Positions 35,683 through 46,930 of a stretch of DNA of 64,000 nt are shown here, in pieces. The DNA lies in assembly GCF_014269035.2 (NCBI RefSeq), contig NZ_JABWRP020000004.1, positions 186,001-250,000 on the forward strand, in the 5' to 3' direction. This DNA comes from Pseudomonas vlassakiae. GTDB lineage: Bacteria; Pseudomonadota; Gammaproteobacteria; Pseudomonadales; Pseudomonadaceae. The stretch's first letter is position 1, and each line of letters opens with the position of its first letter. The notes beneath the pieces are model-generated. The model saw only the letters and a program-made list of their open reading frames with translations. It ran no database searches and was not told the origin of the DNA. The translations under genes and the position numbers were made by a program.

Positions 35683-38600
35683 ATGTCCCTGCGCGTGTAC
35701 CTTCGCACAGCCCTGCTGGGGTTGTGCCTGTCCATTTCTTTCGCGGTCAACGCGGCAGAAGCCCCGACCACCGCCAGCATCCAGAACAGCCTCGACAAGA
35801 TCGCCGAGCGCAAGCTGCCCGAGGCCGACCAGAAGGCCCTGCAGCAGGTGCTCGAGCAGACCTTGAACCTGCTCAACAGCAAGGAAGACAGCGAGAAGAA
35901 GCTTGCCGCGCTCAAGCAGCAGTTGGCCAGCGCCCCCAAGGAAACCAGCGACAGCCAGAAGGAACTGGCCAAGCTCAAGCAAAGCAAGCCCCAGCCGGTT
36001 GCCCAGCGCTATGCCAGCCTGAGCGTGCCACAGCTCGAGCAGATGCTCAGCGAACGCAACACCCAGCAGGGAGATTTGCAGAAGGCGCTGTCCGAAGCCA
36101 ACAGCCTGATCATCAACTCGCAGACCCGCCCCGAACGGGCCCAGGCCGAGATCAGCAACAACCAGACCCGCACCCAGCAGATCAACAGCAGCCTCAAGAG
36201 CGGCAAGGACGGCGGCAAGCCGATCAATGCCGACCAGCGTAACCAGCTCAATGCCGAACTGGCCTCGCTCAACGCGCTGACCCTGCTACGCCGCCAGGAG
36301 CTGGCCGGCAATGGCCTGCTGCAAGACCTCGGCAACGCCCGTCATGACCTGCTGATCGAACGCGCCGCGCGTCTGGAGCAGGAAATCCAGGACCTGCAGA
36401 CGCTGATCAACGAAAAACGCCTGGCCCAGTCCCAGGAAGCCGTTACCCAGCAGTCGATCGAAGCGCAAAAGGCCGGCGGCAGCAGCCTGCTGGCCACCGA
36501 GAGCGCGGCCAACCTGAAGCTCTCCGACTATCTGCTGAAAAGCACCGACCGCCTCAACGAGCTGACCCAACAGAACCTGCGCACCAAGCAGCAGCTCGAC
36601 AGCCTGACCCAGGCCGACCAAGCACTGGATGAGCAGATCAACGTGCTCAAGGGCAGCCTGCTGCTGTCGAAGATCCTCTACAAGCAGAAGCAAGCACTGC
36701 CGCACCTGAAGCTCGACCGCGACCTGGCCGACCAGATCGCCGATATCCGCCTCTACCAGTTCGAGATCAACCAGCAGCGCGAGCAGATGAGCAACCCGGT
36801 GACCTACGTCGACAAGCTGCTGGCCAGCCAGCCGCAGGAAGACGTCACGCCGCAACTGCGCAAGGCCCTGCTGGAAGTGGCGATCACCCGCAGCGACCTG
36901 CTCGAACGCCTGAACCGCGAGCTGTCGGCACTGCTCAACGAATCGATCACCCTGCAGCTCAACCAGAAGCAGCTGCTGGGCACCGCTCAGGGCCTGCGCA
37001 ACACCCTCGACGAACAGATGTTCTGGATCCCCAGCAACAAGCCGCTGGACTGGGACTGGCTGCGCCTGGTGCCGGAACGCTTCCCTGAACAGGTTGCCAG
37101 CCTGCCCTGGGGTTCGGGCATCAAGGAACTGGCCGACGGCCTGAGCCAGCGGCCGCTGCTGTTCCTGCCGCTGCTGCTGGCGATCGGCGCCCTGCTGTGG
37201 CGGCGCAAGTACCTCTACCAGCGGCTGGTCAAGGTGCACCAGGACATCGGCCACTTCCGCCGTGACAGCCAGTGGCACACCCCCCAGGCCATCCTGATCA
37301 ACATCCTCCTGGCGATGCCGGTGAGCCTGGGCCTGGCGCTGTGCAGCTATGCCCTGCAGATCGACGCCCGCGGGCAGAACGCCAACCTCGGCGCGGCGCT
37401 GTGGCAACTGGCCCAGGCCTGGTTGGTGTTCTACACCGCCTACCGCATCCTCGCGCCGGGCGGCGTGGCGGAAGTCCACTTCCGCTGGCACAAGCCGCAG
37501 GTCGAATTCCTGCGCGGCTGGGTACGCCGGTTGGGTACCGTGGTGCTGGCGCTGGTTGGCGTGGTGGCAGTCGCCGAGCACCAGCCTTCGGCCCTGGCCG
37601 ACGACGTGCTCGGCATCGGCGTGGTACTGACCTGCTACGCACTGATGGCCTGGCTGCTCAGCCGTCTGCTGCTGAGCAGCCCGGCGCACCGCGACACGTC
37701 GCTGTTCCGCAGGGCTGTCGGGGTGGCCTTCACCGCACTGCCAATCGCGCTGTTCGTGGCCGTGTGCTTCGGCTACTACTACACCGCACTGAAACTGACC
37801 GACCGGCTGATCTATACCCTCTACCTGCTGCTGTTCTGGCTGGTCATCGAGGCCGCCTTTGTCCGTGGCCTGTCGGTCGCTGCGCGGCGCCTGGCCTACC
37901 AGCGCGCGCTGAGCAAGCGCCAGGCTGCCAAGGAAGGGCTGGATGGCGAAGTCATCACCGAAGAGCCGACCCTGGACATCGAACAGGTCAACCAGCAGTC
38001 GCTGCGCCTGATCCGCCTGGCCCTGCTCGGCGGTTTCATCGCTGGCCTGTACTGGGTCTGGTCGGACCTGATCTCGGTATTTGCCTACCTCAACAATTTC
38101 GTCCTGTACGAGTACACCAGCGGTACCGGGGCCGCCGCCAGCATGGTGCCGATCAGCCTCGGCGACCTGCTCGGAGCGCTGGTGATCGTCGGCATCACCT
38201 TCGCCCTGGCGGGCAACTTGCCGGGCCTGCTGGAAGTGCTGGTGCTGTCGCGCCTGAACCTGGCCCAGGGCAGCGCCTACGCCACCACCACGCTGCTGTC
38301 GTACACCATCGTCGGTATCGGCATCGTCAGCACCCTGTCGACCCTCGGGGTGAGCTGGGACAAGCTGCAGTGGCTGGTAGCAGCGCTGTCGGTGGGCCTG
38401 GGCTTCGGCATGCAGGAGATCTTCGCCAACTTCATCTCCGGCATCATGATCCTGTTCGAGCGCCCCGTGCGGATCGGCGACACCATCACCATCGGCAACC
38501 TGTCCGGCACCGTGAGCAAGATCCGCATCCGCGCCACCACCATCACCGACTTCGACCGCAAGGACATCATCGTCCCCAACAAGACCTTCATCACCGGCCA

Positions 38601-38991
38601 GCTGATCAACTGGTCGCTGACCGACACGGTCACGCGGGTGACGCTGAAGCTGGGCATCGACTACGGTTCCGACCTCGACCTGGTACGCGACCTGCTGCTC
38701 AAGGGTGCCCACGAGAACCCGCGCGTGCTCAAGGACCCGGAACCGATCGTGTACTTCCTGAACTTCGGCGAGAGCTCGCTGGACCACGAACTGCGCATGC
38801 ACGTACGTGACCTCGGTGACCGCAACCCGACGCTGGACGAGATCAACCGCTACATCAACCGCGAGTTCAAGGCCCACAACATCAAGATCTCGGTACGCCA
38901 GGTCGAGGTGTTCCTGATGGACCCGAAAGGCGGCAAGCAGCAGCTGATCCCGACGGAGCAACCTAAACCGGATGGCACTGCACCGGCCTGA
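35683..38991 (+). CDS. mscK: Large mechanosensitive channel MscK (KefA)
   Basis: Multi-domain mechanosensitive channel that releases solutes on hypo-osmotic shock; K+ gating is typical of MscK. It has 1102 residues. The signal peptide is MSLRVYLRTALLGLCLSISFAVNA (shown in part). A long periplasmic coiled-coil region runs to about 480, followed by some 10-11 membrane helices. The C-terminal MscS core contains LGVSWDKLQWLVAALSVGLG, FGMQEIFANFISGIMILFERP and VRIGDTITIGNLSGTVSKI. It lies 35 bp after the antiporter gene and may share its transcript; both respond to ionic stress. Confidence 0.94.
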   Translation: MSLRVYLRTALLGLCLSISFAVNAAEAPTTASIQNSLDKIAERKLPEADQKALQQVLEQTLNLLNSKEDSEKKLAALKQQLASAPKETSDSQKELAKLKQSKPQPVAQRYASLSVPQLEQMLSERNTQQGDLQKALSEANSLIINSQTRPERAQAEISNNQTRTQQINSSLKSGKDGGKPINADQRNQLNAELASLNALTLLRRQELAGNGLLQDLGNARHDLLIERAARLEQEIQDLQTLINEKRLAQSQEAVTQQSIEAQKAGGSSLLATESAANLKLSDYLLKSTDRLNELTQQNLRTKQQLDSLTQADQALDEQINVLKGSLLLSKILYKQKQALPHLKLDRDLADQIADIRLYQFEINQQREQMSNPVTYVDKLLASQPQEDVTPQLRKALLEVAITRSDLLERLNRELSALLNESITLQLNQKQLLGTAQGLRNTLDEQMFWIPSNKPLDWDWLRLVPERFPEQVASLPWGSGIKELADGLSQRPLLFLPLLLAIGALLWRRKYLYQRLVKVHQDIGHFRRDSQWHTPQAILINILLAMPVSLGLALCSYALQIDARGQNANLGAALWQLAQAWLVFYTAYRILAPGGVAEVHFRWHKPQVEFLRGWVRRLGTVVLALVGVVAVAEHQPSALADDVLGIGVVLTCYALMAWLLSRLLLSSPAHRDTSLFRRAVGVAFTALPIALFVAVCFGYYYTALKLTDRLIYTLYLLLFWLVIEAAFVRGLSVAARRLAYQRALSKRQAAKEGLDGEVITEEPTLDIEQVNQQSLRLIRLALLGGFIAGLYWVWSDLISVFAYLNNFVLYEYTSGTGAAASMVPISLGDLLGALVIVGITFALAGNLPGLLEVLVLSRLNLAQGSAYATTTLLSYTIVGIGIVSTLSTLGVSWDKLQWLVAALSVGLGFGMQEIFANFISGIMILFERPVRIGDTITIGNLSGTVSKIRIRATTITDFDRKDIIVPNKTFITGQLINWSLTDTVTRVTLKLGIDYGSDLDLVRDLLLKGAHENPRVLKDPEPIVYFLNFGESSLDHELRMHVRDLGDRNPTLDEINRYINREFKAHNIKISVRQVEVFLMDPKGGKQQLIPTEQPKPDGTAPA

Positions 38992-40497
<1,506 letters not shown>

Positions 40498-40512
40498 TCT
40501 CAAGGAGCCAAC

Positions 40513-40947
40513 ATGCCCGACCCATTGGTAATCCCCTGCCCCCACTGCAACGGCCTCAACCGCCTGCCGGCGGCGCGCCTGGGTGACGCGCCGAAATGCG
40601 GCCGCTGCAAACAGGATGTGCTGCTGAGCCAGCCTTTCGAACTCAGCGAAGCCAACTACACCAGCCAGATCAAGGGCGACCTGCCGTTGCTGATCGACGT
40701 CTGGGCCGACTGGTGCGGCCCCTGCAAGTCCTTTGCCCCGACCTTCGAACAGGCTGCCCGCCAACTCAGCGGCCGCTGCCGCCTGGCCAAGCTGGACAGC
40801 GAAGCCAATCGCAACCTCGCCGGGCAACTGGGCATCCGCTCGATTCCCAGCCTGATCCTGTTCAGGAACGGCCGCGAAATCAGCCGCCAGGCCGGGGCGT
40901 TTCCGCTGCAGTCGTTGCTGGAGTGGTTGCGTAGCCAGGGGGTTTAG
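40513..40947 (+). CDS. trxC: Thioredoxin 2 (zinc-binding)
   Basis: Cytoplasmic protein disulfide reductase with an N-terminal zinc ribbon. The 144 residues start MPDPLVIPCPHCNGLNRLPA; the four zinc cysteines are in CPHC and CGRC. The active site is WCGPCK in DVWADWCGPCKSFAPTF, and the cis-Pro in IRSIPSLILF. The ATG follows CAAGGAGCCAAC. Coupled to selO by proximity. Confidence 0.96.
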   Translation: MPDPLVIPCPHCNGLNRLPAARLGDAPKCGRCKQDVLLSQPFELSEANYTSQIKGDLPLLIDVWADWCGPCKSFAPTFEQAARQLSGRCRLAKLDSEANRNLAGQLGIRSIPSLILFRNGREISRQAGAFPLQSLLEWLRSQGV

Positions 40948-40979
40948 AGGGGGATTCAGGTGCATGCCTTGGGTCAGGT

Positions 40980-41029
40980 AGCGCCTATGAGATCGAGCGC
41001 GGCGCGGGCGGCGCTCGATCATAGGCGCT
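40980..41029. repeat. Long imperfect palindrome between trxC and the parA-like gene
   Basis: AGCGCCTATG-A-GATCGAGCGC pairs with GCGCTCGATCATAGGCGCT around a GC-rich loop (19 bp, one bulge). There is no T-run, so terminator function is possible but not obvious. The ATCGAGCGC/GCGCTCGAT core recurs at 61362-61389, indicating a second REP-like family. Confidence 0.7.
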
Positions 41030-41037
41030 GAAGAAAT

Positions 41038-41811
41038 TCAGCCATTCTCCTCCAGCAAATCATGCAACTCGACAAACTGCTGCGTCAGCTTGTGCCGTGG
41101 CTCCAGGTGAATCAGCGGCAGGCTGGCGTGGTGCGACTCGCGCATCTTCACCGAGCTGCCCAGGTACACCGGTAGCACCGGCAGCCCTTCGGCCAGCAGC
41201 TCGTCAAGCATCTGCTGCGGCAGGCTGGCGCGGGACTGGAACTGGTTGACCACGATGCCTTCGACCACCAGGTCTTCGTTGTGGTCGTCCTTGAGTTCCT
41301 CGATTTCAGCCAGCAGGCCATACAGCGCCTGACGCGAAAAGCTGTCGCAATCGAAGGGAATCAGTACACGATCAGCAGCAATCAATGCGGAAACCGCATA
41401 GAAATTGAGCGCGGGTGGTGTATCGATGTAGATCCGCTCGTAGTCCTCGTCCAGCTCGTCGAGCAACTTACGCAGCTTGTTGATCTTGTGCTTGGCTTCC
41501 AGCTTGGGTTGCAGTTCGGCCAGCTCACCTGTGGCGGTGACCACATGCAGGTTGTCGAACGGGGTCTCGTAGATGTCGACCTTGTTCTTCTTGCTGAACG
41601 GTCCGCTGGACAAGCTCTGCTTGAAGAAATCGGCAATGCCCATGGGGATCTCGTCGCCAGTCAAGCCGGTCAGGTACTGGGTCGAGTTGGCTTGGGCATC
41701 AAGGTCGATCAGCAAGGTCCGATAACCTTCGCTGGCACTCACAGCCGCCAGGTTGCAAGCGATGCTCGACTTGCCCACGCCACCTTTCTGATTGAACACC
41801 ACGCGCCGCAT
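41038..41811 (-). CDS. Orphan ParA family ATPase
   Basis: A 257-residue ParA/MinD-type ATPase. The deviant Walker A is [17 protein letters not shown] at the extreme N-terminus (Lys at both the signature and P-loop positions), switch-[13 protein letters not shown], and Walker B-like [12 protein letters not shown]. There is no N-terminal HTH and no adjacent parB, unlike the chromosomal partition locus, so it probably positions another cargo. The ATG at 41811 has GGAGG. It is convergent with trxC and upstream-adjacent to the lysR gene end. Cargo unknown. Confidence 0.87.
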   Translation of the reverse strand: MRRVVFNQKGGVGKSSIACNLAAVSASEGYRTLLIDLDAQANSTQYLTGLTGDEIPMGIADFFKQSLSSGPFSKKNKVDIYETPFDNLHVVTATGELAELQPKLEAKHKINKLRKLLDELDEDYERIYIDTPPALNFYAVSALIAADRVLIPFDCDSFSRQALYGLLAEIEELKDDHNEDLVVEGIVVNQFQSRASLPQQMLDELLAEGLPVLPVYLGSSVKMRESHHASLPLIHLEPRHKLTQQFVELHDLLEENG

Positions 41812-41905
41812 GATTGACCTCCGTGTATCAACGAATGCCCGAGTATGTGGCGGCTCAGCGGCAATGACCAGTGCCATTTGCCCATTCGCTGGCACCGCCC
41901 AAACA

Positions 41906-42805
41906 TCACCCTTGGCCAGCCATCAGCCCCGTCAGCAACTCGGCAAACGCCCGAGCCATCGCCGAACTGCCGCGCTCGCGCTGCACCAGCCACACTGCCG
42001 ACATCGCCCCTTCATCCAGCAGTGTGCGGTACACCACGCCTTCGATGCGCATGCGCTGGAACGATGCCGGCAGCACCGAGACCCCAAGCCCCGCCGACAC
42101 CAGGCCAATGATGGTCATCGCTTCCCCCGCTTCCTGGGCGAAATGTGGGCTGAACCCGGCCTGGCGCGCCAGGCTCAACAACTGCGCATGCAGCCCGCTG
42201 CCATAGCTGCGCGGGAAGAACACGAACGGTTCATGGGCCAGGGCAGCCATGTGCACGCCCTGTTCCGTGCCTTTGGCCAACGGGTGAGAGGCATTGATCA
42301 CCGCCACCAGCGGCTCGCGAAACAGCTCGGTGGCTACCAGCCCTTCCGGCAACGGCATCGGGCGCATCAGCCCAACCTCGATGGTTTCGTCGAACACCCC
42401 CTCGGCGACGTCCCGGCTGCTCATTTCCTTGAGGTTGAGGTGCACGGCGGGGAAGCGTTGGCGAAAGGCATGAATGGCCTTGGGGATCTTCGACGTGAAC
42501 GGCGCCGACGAGGTGAAGCCAATTTTCATCTCGCCCAGTTCACCCAACTGTGCACGCCGCGCCACATCGGCGGCCTTCTCCACCTGCGCCAGTACCTGGC
42601 GCGCTTCTTCGAGGAACAGCCGGCCCGCCTCGCTCAGCTCGACCCGACGATTGGTCCGCTCGAACAGACGAGCGCCCAGCTCCTGCTCCAGCGCCTGAAT
42701 TTGCTGGCTCAATGGCGGCTGGGAGATGCCCAGTTGCTGGGCCGCTCGGCCGAAGTGCAGCTCTTCGGCAACAGCGATGAAGTAACGCAGATGGCGCAGT
42801 TCCAT
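41906..42805 (-). CDS. LysR-family transcriptional regulator
   Basis: A 299-residue LTTR. The N-terminal winged HTH is [57 protein letters not shown], followed by the effector-binding domain ([11 protein letters not shown]...). The N-terminus resembles regulators of aromatic-acid or organic-acid uptake systems (BenM/CatM-like opening), but the inducer is unknown. It is divergent from an MFS transporter with 107 bp between starts, the classic LTTR-target layout, so it most likely controls that transporter. Confidence 0.93.
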   Translation of the reverse strand: MELRHLRYFIAVAEELHFGRAAQQLGISQPPLSQQIQALEQELGARLFERTNRRVELSEAGRLFLEEARQVLAQVEKAADVARRAQLGELGEMKIGFTSSAPFTSKIPKAIHAFRQRFPAVHLNLKEMSSRDVAEGVFDETIEVGLMRPMPLPEGLVATELFREPLVAVINASHPLAKGTEQGVHMAALAHEPFVFFPRSYGSGLHAQLLSLARQAGFSPHFAQEAGEAMTIIGLVSAGLGVSVLPASFQRMRIEGVVYRTLLDEGAMSAVWLVQRERGSSAMARAFAELLTGLMAGQG

Positions 42806-42912
42806 GATCAGGCCCTATCAGGTCGCTAAACGTCTTAAATAGGTCGAACAATATATTGGATGTAATCATTAGCCAGCTATATGCTTTTTTCATTGCGTCA
42901 GAGGTACCGCCC

Positions 42913-44157
42913 GTGAAAACTGCTGTAGCCCCCCGTAGTGCCAGCCCAGAACCTGCCCCCCTGAACGAGATGTGGATCGAAAAAGGCACCCCCGCCTTCA
43001 TGAAGACCGTGCTGGCCCTGTTCAGCGGCGGCTTCGCCACGTTCGCCCTGCTGTACTGCGTACAGCCAATGATGCCGCTGCTGTCGAAGGAGTTTTCCAT
43101 CAATGCGGCGCAGAGCAGCCTGGTGCTGTCGGTATCGACTGCGATGCTGGCCTTCGGCCTGTTGATCACCGGTCCGATCTCCGACCGCATCGGCCGCAAG
43201 CCGGTGATGGTCTTTGCCCTGGCCTGCGCCGCCCTGTCGACCTTGGCCAGCGCGGTGATGCCGAGCTGGGAACTGGTACTGGCCACCCGCGCCCTGGTGG
43301 GCCTGTCCCTGAGCGGCCTGGCGGCGGTGGCAATGACTTACCTCAGCGAAGAAATCCACCCGCAGCACATCGGCCTGGCCATGGGCCTGTACATCGGCGG
43401 CAACGCCATTGGAGGGATGAGCGGGCGGCTGATTACCGGGGTACTGATCGACTTCGTCAGCTGGCACACGGCGATGCTGACCATCGGCGGCCTGGCCCTG
43501 GTGGCGGCGCTGGTGTTCTGGAAGGTACTGCCGGAGTCGCGCAACTTCCGCCCTCAGCTGATGAGCCCGCGTAGCCTGCTGGACGGTTTCGTCATGCACT
43601 TCAAGGATGCCGGGCTGCCTTGGCTATTCCTCGAAGCCTTCTTGCTGATGGGTGCCTTCGTCACCCTGTTCAACTACATCGGTTACCGCCTGCTGGCCGA
43701 GCCTTACCACATGAATCAGGCGCTGGTCGGCTTGCTGTCGGTGGTGTACCTGTCGGGTATCTACAGCTCGGCACAGGTCGGCGCACTGGCTGACAAGCTG
43801 GGCCGGCGCAAGGTGTTCTGGGCCAGTATCGTGGTAATGGCGGGCGGCCTGCTGATGACCCTGGCTACCCCGCTGGCGCTGGTGATCGTTGGCATGCTGG
43901 TGTTCACCTTCGGCTTCTTCGGGGCGCATTCGGTGGCCAGCAGCTGGATCGGCCGCCGGGCGCTGAAGGCCAAGGGGCAGGCTTCGTCGCTGTACCTGTT
44001 CAGCTATTACGCAGGGTCCAGCGTGGCGGGTACTGCGGGCGGGGTGTTCTGGCACCAGTGGGGCTGGAATGGCATCGGCCTGTTCATTGGCAGCCTGCTG
44101 GCGGTGGCGTTGCTGGTGGCACTGCACCTGAGCAGACTGGCGCCCAAGTCCGCTTGA
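42913..44157 (+). CDS. MFS transporter (YnfM type)
   Basis: A 12-helix major facilitator of 414 residues. The loop 2-3 signature reads GPISDRIGRKPVMVFALAC, with a second-half equivalent GALADKLGRRKVFWAS. The substrate is unknown; relatives have been linked to arabinose or drug efflux. The N-terminus has about 40 cytoplasmic residues. The GTG at 42913 (MKTAVAPRSASPEPA) has AGAGG at correct spacing; a longer frame to 42856 lies inside the regulatory gap. Expected target of the divergent LysR protein. Confidence 0.88.
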   Translation: MKTAVAPRSASPEPAPLNEMWIEKGTPAFMKTVLALFSGGFATFALLYCVQPMMPLLSKEFSINAAQSSLVLSVSTAMLAFGLLITGPISDRIGRKPVMVFALACAALSTLASAVMPSWELVLATRALVGLSLSGLAAVAMTYLSEEIHPQHIGLAMGLYIGGNAIGGMSGRLITGVLIDFVSWHTAMLTIGGLALVAALVFWKVLPESRNFRPQLMSPRSLLDGFVMHFKDAGLPWLFLEAFLLMGAFVTLFNYIGYRLLAEPYHMNQALVGLLSVVYLSGIYSSAQVGALADKLGRRKVFWASIVVMAGGLLMTLATPLALVIVGMLVFTFGFFGAHSVASSWIGRRALKAKGQASSLYLFSYYAGSSVAGTAGGVFWHQWGWNGIGLFIGSLLAVALLVALHLSRLAPKSA

Positions 44158-44160
44158 AGT

Positions 44161-44186
44161 CGGGGCCGCAAAGCGGCCCCGATTTG
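44161..44186. terminator. Terminator-like hairpin between the MFS gene and hemE
   Basis: CGGGGCCGC-AAA-GCGGCCCCG followed by ATTT. It lies 3 bp past the MFS stop and just before the convergent hemE end. The same GGGGCCGC-AAA-GCGGCCCC unit is reused at 45376. Confidence 0.75.
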
Positions 44187-44189
44187 CGC

Positions 44190-45254
44190 TTACGGGTGAT
44201 ACTGCGCCGACAGCTCGTGCACGGCGTTGATGAACACACCGGCATGTTCCGGGTCGACTTCCGGTGTAATGCCGTGGCCGAGGTTGAACACGTGGCCAGT
44301 GCCCTTGCCATAGCTGGCCAGGATACGCGCCACTTCCTGGCGGATGGCTTCGGGCTTGGCGTACAGCACGGTCGGGTCCATGTTGCCTTGCAGCGCAACT
44401 TTGTCGCCGACGCGGCGGCGAGCGTCGCCGATCTCACAGGTCCAGTCCAGGCCCAGCGCGTCGGCACCGGCTTCGGCGATGCTTTCCAGCCACAGGCCGC
44501 CGTTCTTGGTGAACAGAATCACCGGCACTTTGCGCCCTTCGTGCTCGCGGATCAGGCCGCTGACGATCTTGCGCATGTAGGCCAGGGAGAACTCCTGGTA
44601 GGCCGCCGCCGACAGGTTGCCGCCCCAGGTGTCGAAGATCTGCACCGCCTGGGCACCCGCGAGGATCTGGCCATTGAGGTAGCTGGTAACCGACTGCGCC
44701 AGCTTGTCCAGCAGCAGGTGCAGGGCTTGCGGGTTGTCGTAGGCCATGGCCTTGGTCTTGCGGAAGTCCTTTGACGAGCCGCCTTCGACCATGTAGGTGG
44801 CCAGGGTCCAGGGGCTGCCGGAGAAACCGATCAGCGGCACGCGGCCGTTGAGCTCGCGACGGATGGTGCTGACCGCGTCCATCACATAGCCGAGGTCTTT
44901 CTGTGGGTCAGGGATCGGCAGCGCTTCGATGTCGGCCGGGGTGGTGATGGTCTTCTTGAAGCGCGGGCCTTCGCCGGTTTCAAAGTACAGGCCAAGGCCC
45001 ATGGCGTCGGGGATGGTGAGGATGTCCGAGAACAGGATCGCCGCATCAAGCGGGTAGCGGTCCAGCGGCTGCAGGGTCACCTCGCAGGCGAACTGCGGGT
45101 TCATGCACAGGCTCATGAAATCGCCGGCCTTGGCGCGGCTGGCGCGGTACTCCGGCAGGTAGCGGCCGGCCTGGCGCATCATCCAGACAGGGGTGACGTC
45201 AACGGGTTGCTTGAGCAGCGCACGCAGGAAACGATCGTTCTTCAGGGCAGTCAT
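44190..45254 (-). CDS. hemE: Uroporphyrinogen decarboxylase
   Basis: Converts uroporphyrinogen III to coproporphyrinogen III in haem synthesis; a cytoplasmic homodimer. It has 354 residues. The N-terminal signature [20 protein letters not shown] is complete. The active-site Asp is in [17 protein letters not shown], and [17 protein letters not shown] and [20 protein letters not shown] are conserved. ATG at 45254. Downstream of gltD on the same strand but separated by 151 bp with a hairpin and a palindrome. Confidence 0.97.
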   Translation of the reverse strand: MTALKNDRFLRALLKQPVDVTPVWMMRQAGRYLPEYRASRAKAGDFMSLCMNPQFACEVTLQPLDRYPLDAAILFSDILTIPDAMGLGLYFETGEGPRFKKTITTPADIEALPIPDPQKDLGYVMDAVSTIRRELNGRVPLIGFSGSPWTLATYMVEGGSSKDFRKTKAMAYDNPQALHLLLDKLAQSVTSYLNGQILAGAQAVQIFDTWGGNLSAAAYQEFSLAYMRKIVSGLIREHEGRKVPVILFTKNGGLWLESIAEAGADALGLDWTCEIGDARRRVGDKVALQGNMDPTVLYAKPEAIRQEVARILASYGKGTGHVFNLGHGITPEVDPEHAGVFINAVHELSAQYHP

Positions 45255-45356
45255 GTCGGCATCCGGAAAAATAGTGCGGGCATTTTCTCAGACGCCAGCG
45301 CAAAAGGCACGGTCAAGGCCATGCGTTTTGTCTATTGGGTGCCACAGATCAAACGA

Positions 45357-45370
45357 TTTTGTATACAAAA
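45357..45370. promoter_or_regulatory. GntR-type palindrome upstream of hemE
   Basis: TTTTGTATACAAAA is a perfect 14-bp palindrome about 105 bp before the hemE start. Its TTGTATACAA core is typical of operators for FadR/VanR-type GntR regulators. No GntR gene is nearby. Confidence 0.45.
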
Positions 45371-45375
45371 ATGCA

Positions 45376-45398
45376 CTGGGGCCGCAAAGCGGCCCCAG
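45376..45398 (-). terminator. Intrinsic terminator of gltD
   Basis: CTGGGGCCGC-AAA-GCGGCCCCAG, a perfect 10-bp stem 8 bp after the gltD stop. The minus strand continues TGCATTTTTG, a short T-run. Confidence 0.75.
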
Positions 45399-45405
45399 CA
45401 ATCGA

Positions 45406-46827
<1,422 letters not shown>

Positions 46828-46895
46828 TCAAAACCTCTTTACCGCAGTTGCCAGCCTCAGGCTGCAAGCTGCAAGACGATCACTTGAGCACGACA

Positions 46896-46913
46896 GGCCC
46901 CGCGCACGGGGCC
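46896..46913 (-). other. Hairpin in the gltB-gltD gap
   Basis: GGCCCCG-CGCA-CGGGGCC, a perfect 7-bp stem 17 bp after the gltB stop. With no T-run it is unlikely to terminate efficiently; it may set subunit stoichiometry by partial attenuation or by protecting the gltB 3' end. Confidence 0.5.
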
Positions 46914-46930
46914 GTCACTTGCAGCTGTTC

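Noticed and set aside
36286..38961. 891-codon minus-strand frame opposite mscK
   Set aside because: Antisense shadow with Gln/His/Val-rich low-complexity composition; mscK has clear membrane helices and MscS motifs.
46896..46913. Hairpin after gltB as a terminator
   Set aside because: No T-run follows on the minus strand, and gltD needs read-through; kept only as an unclassified hairpin.
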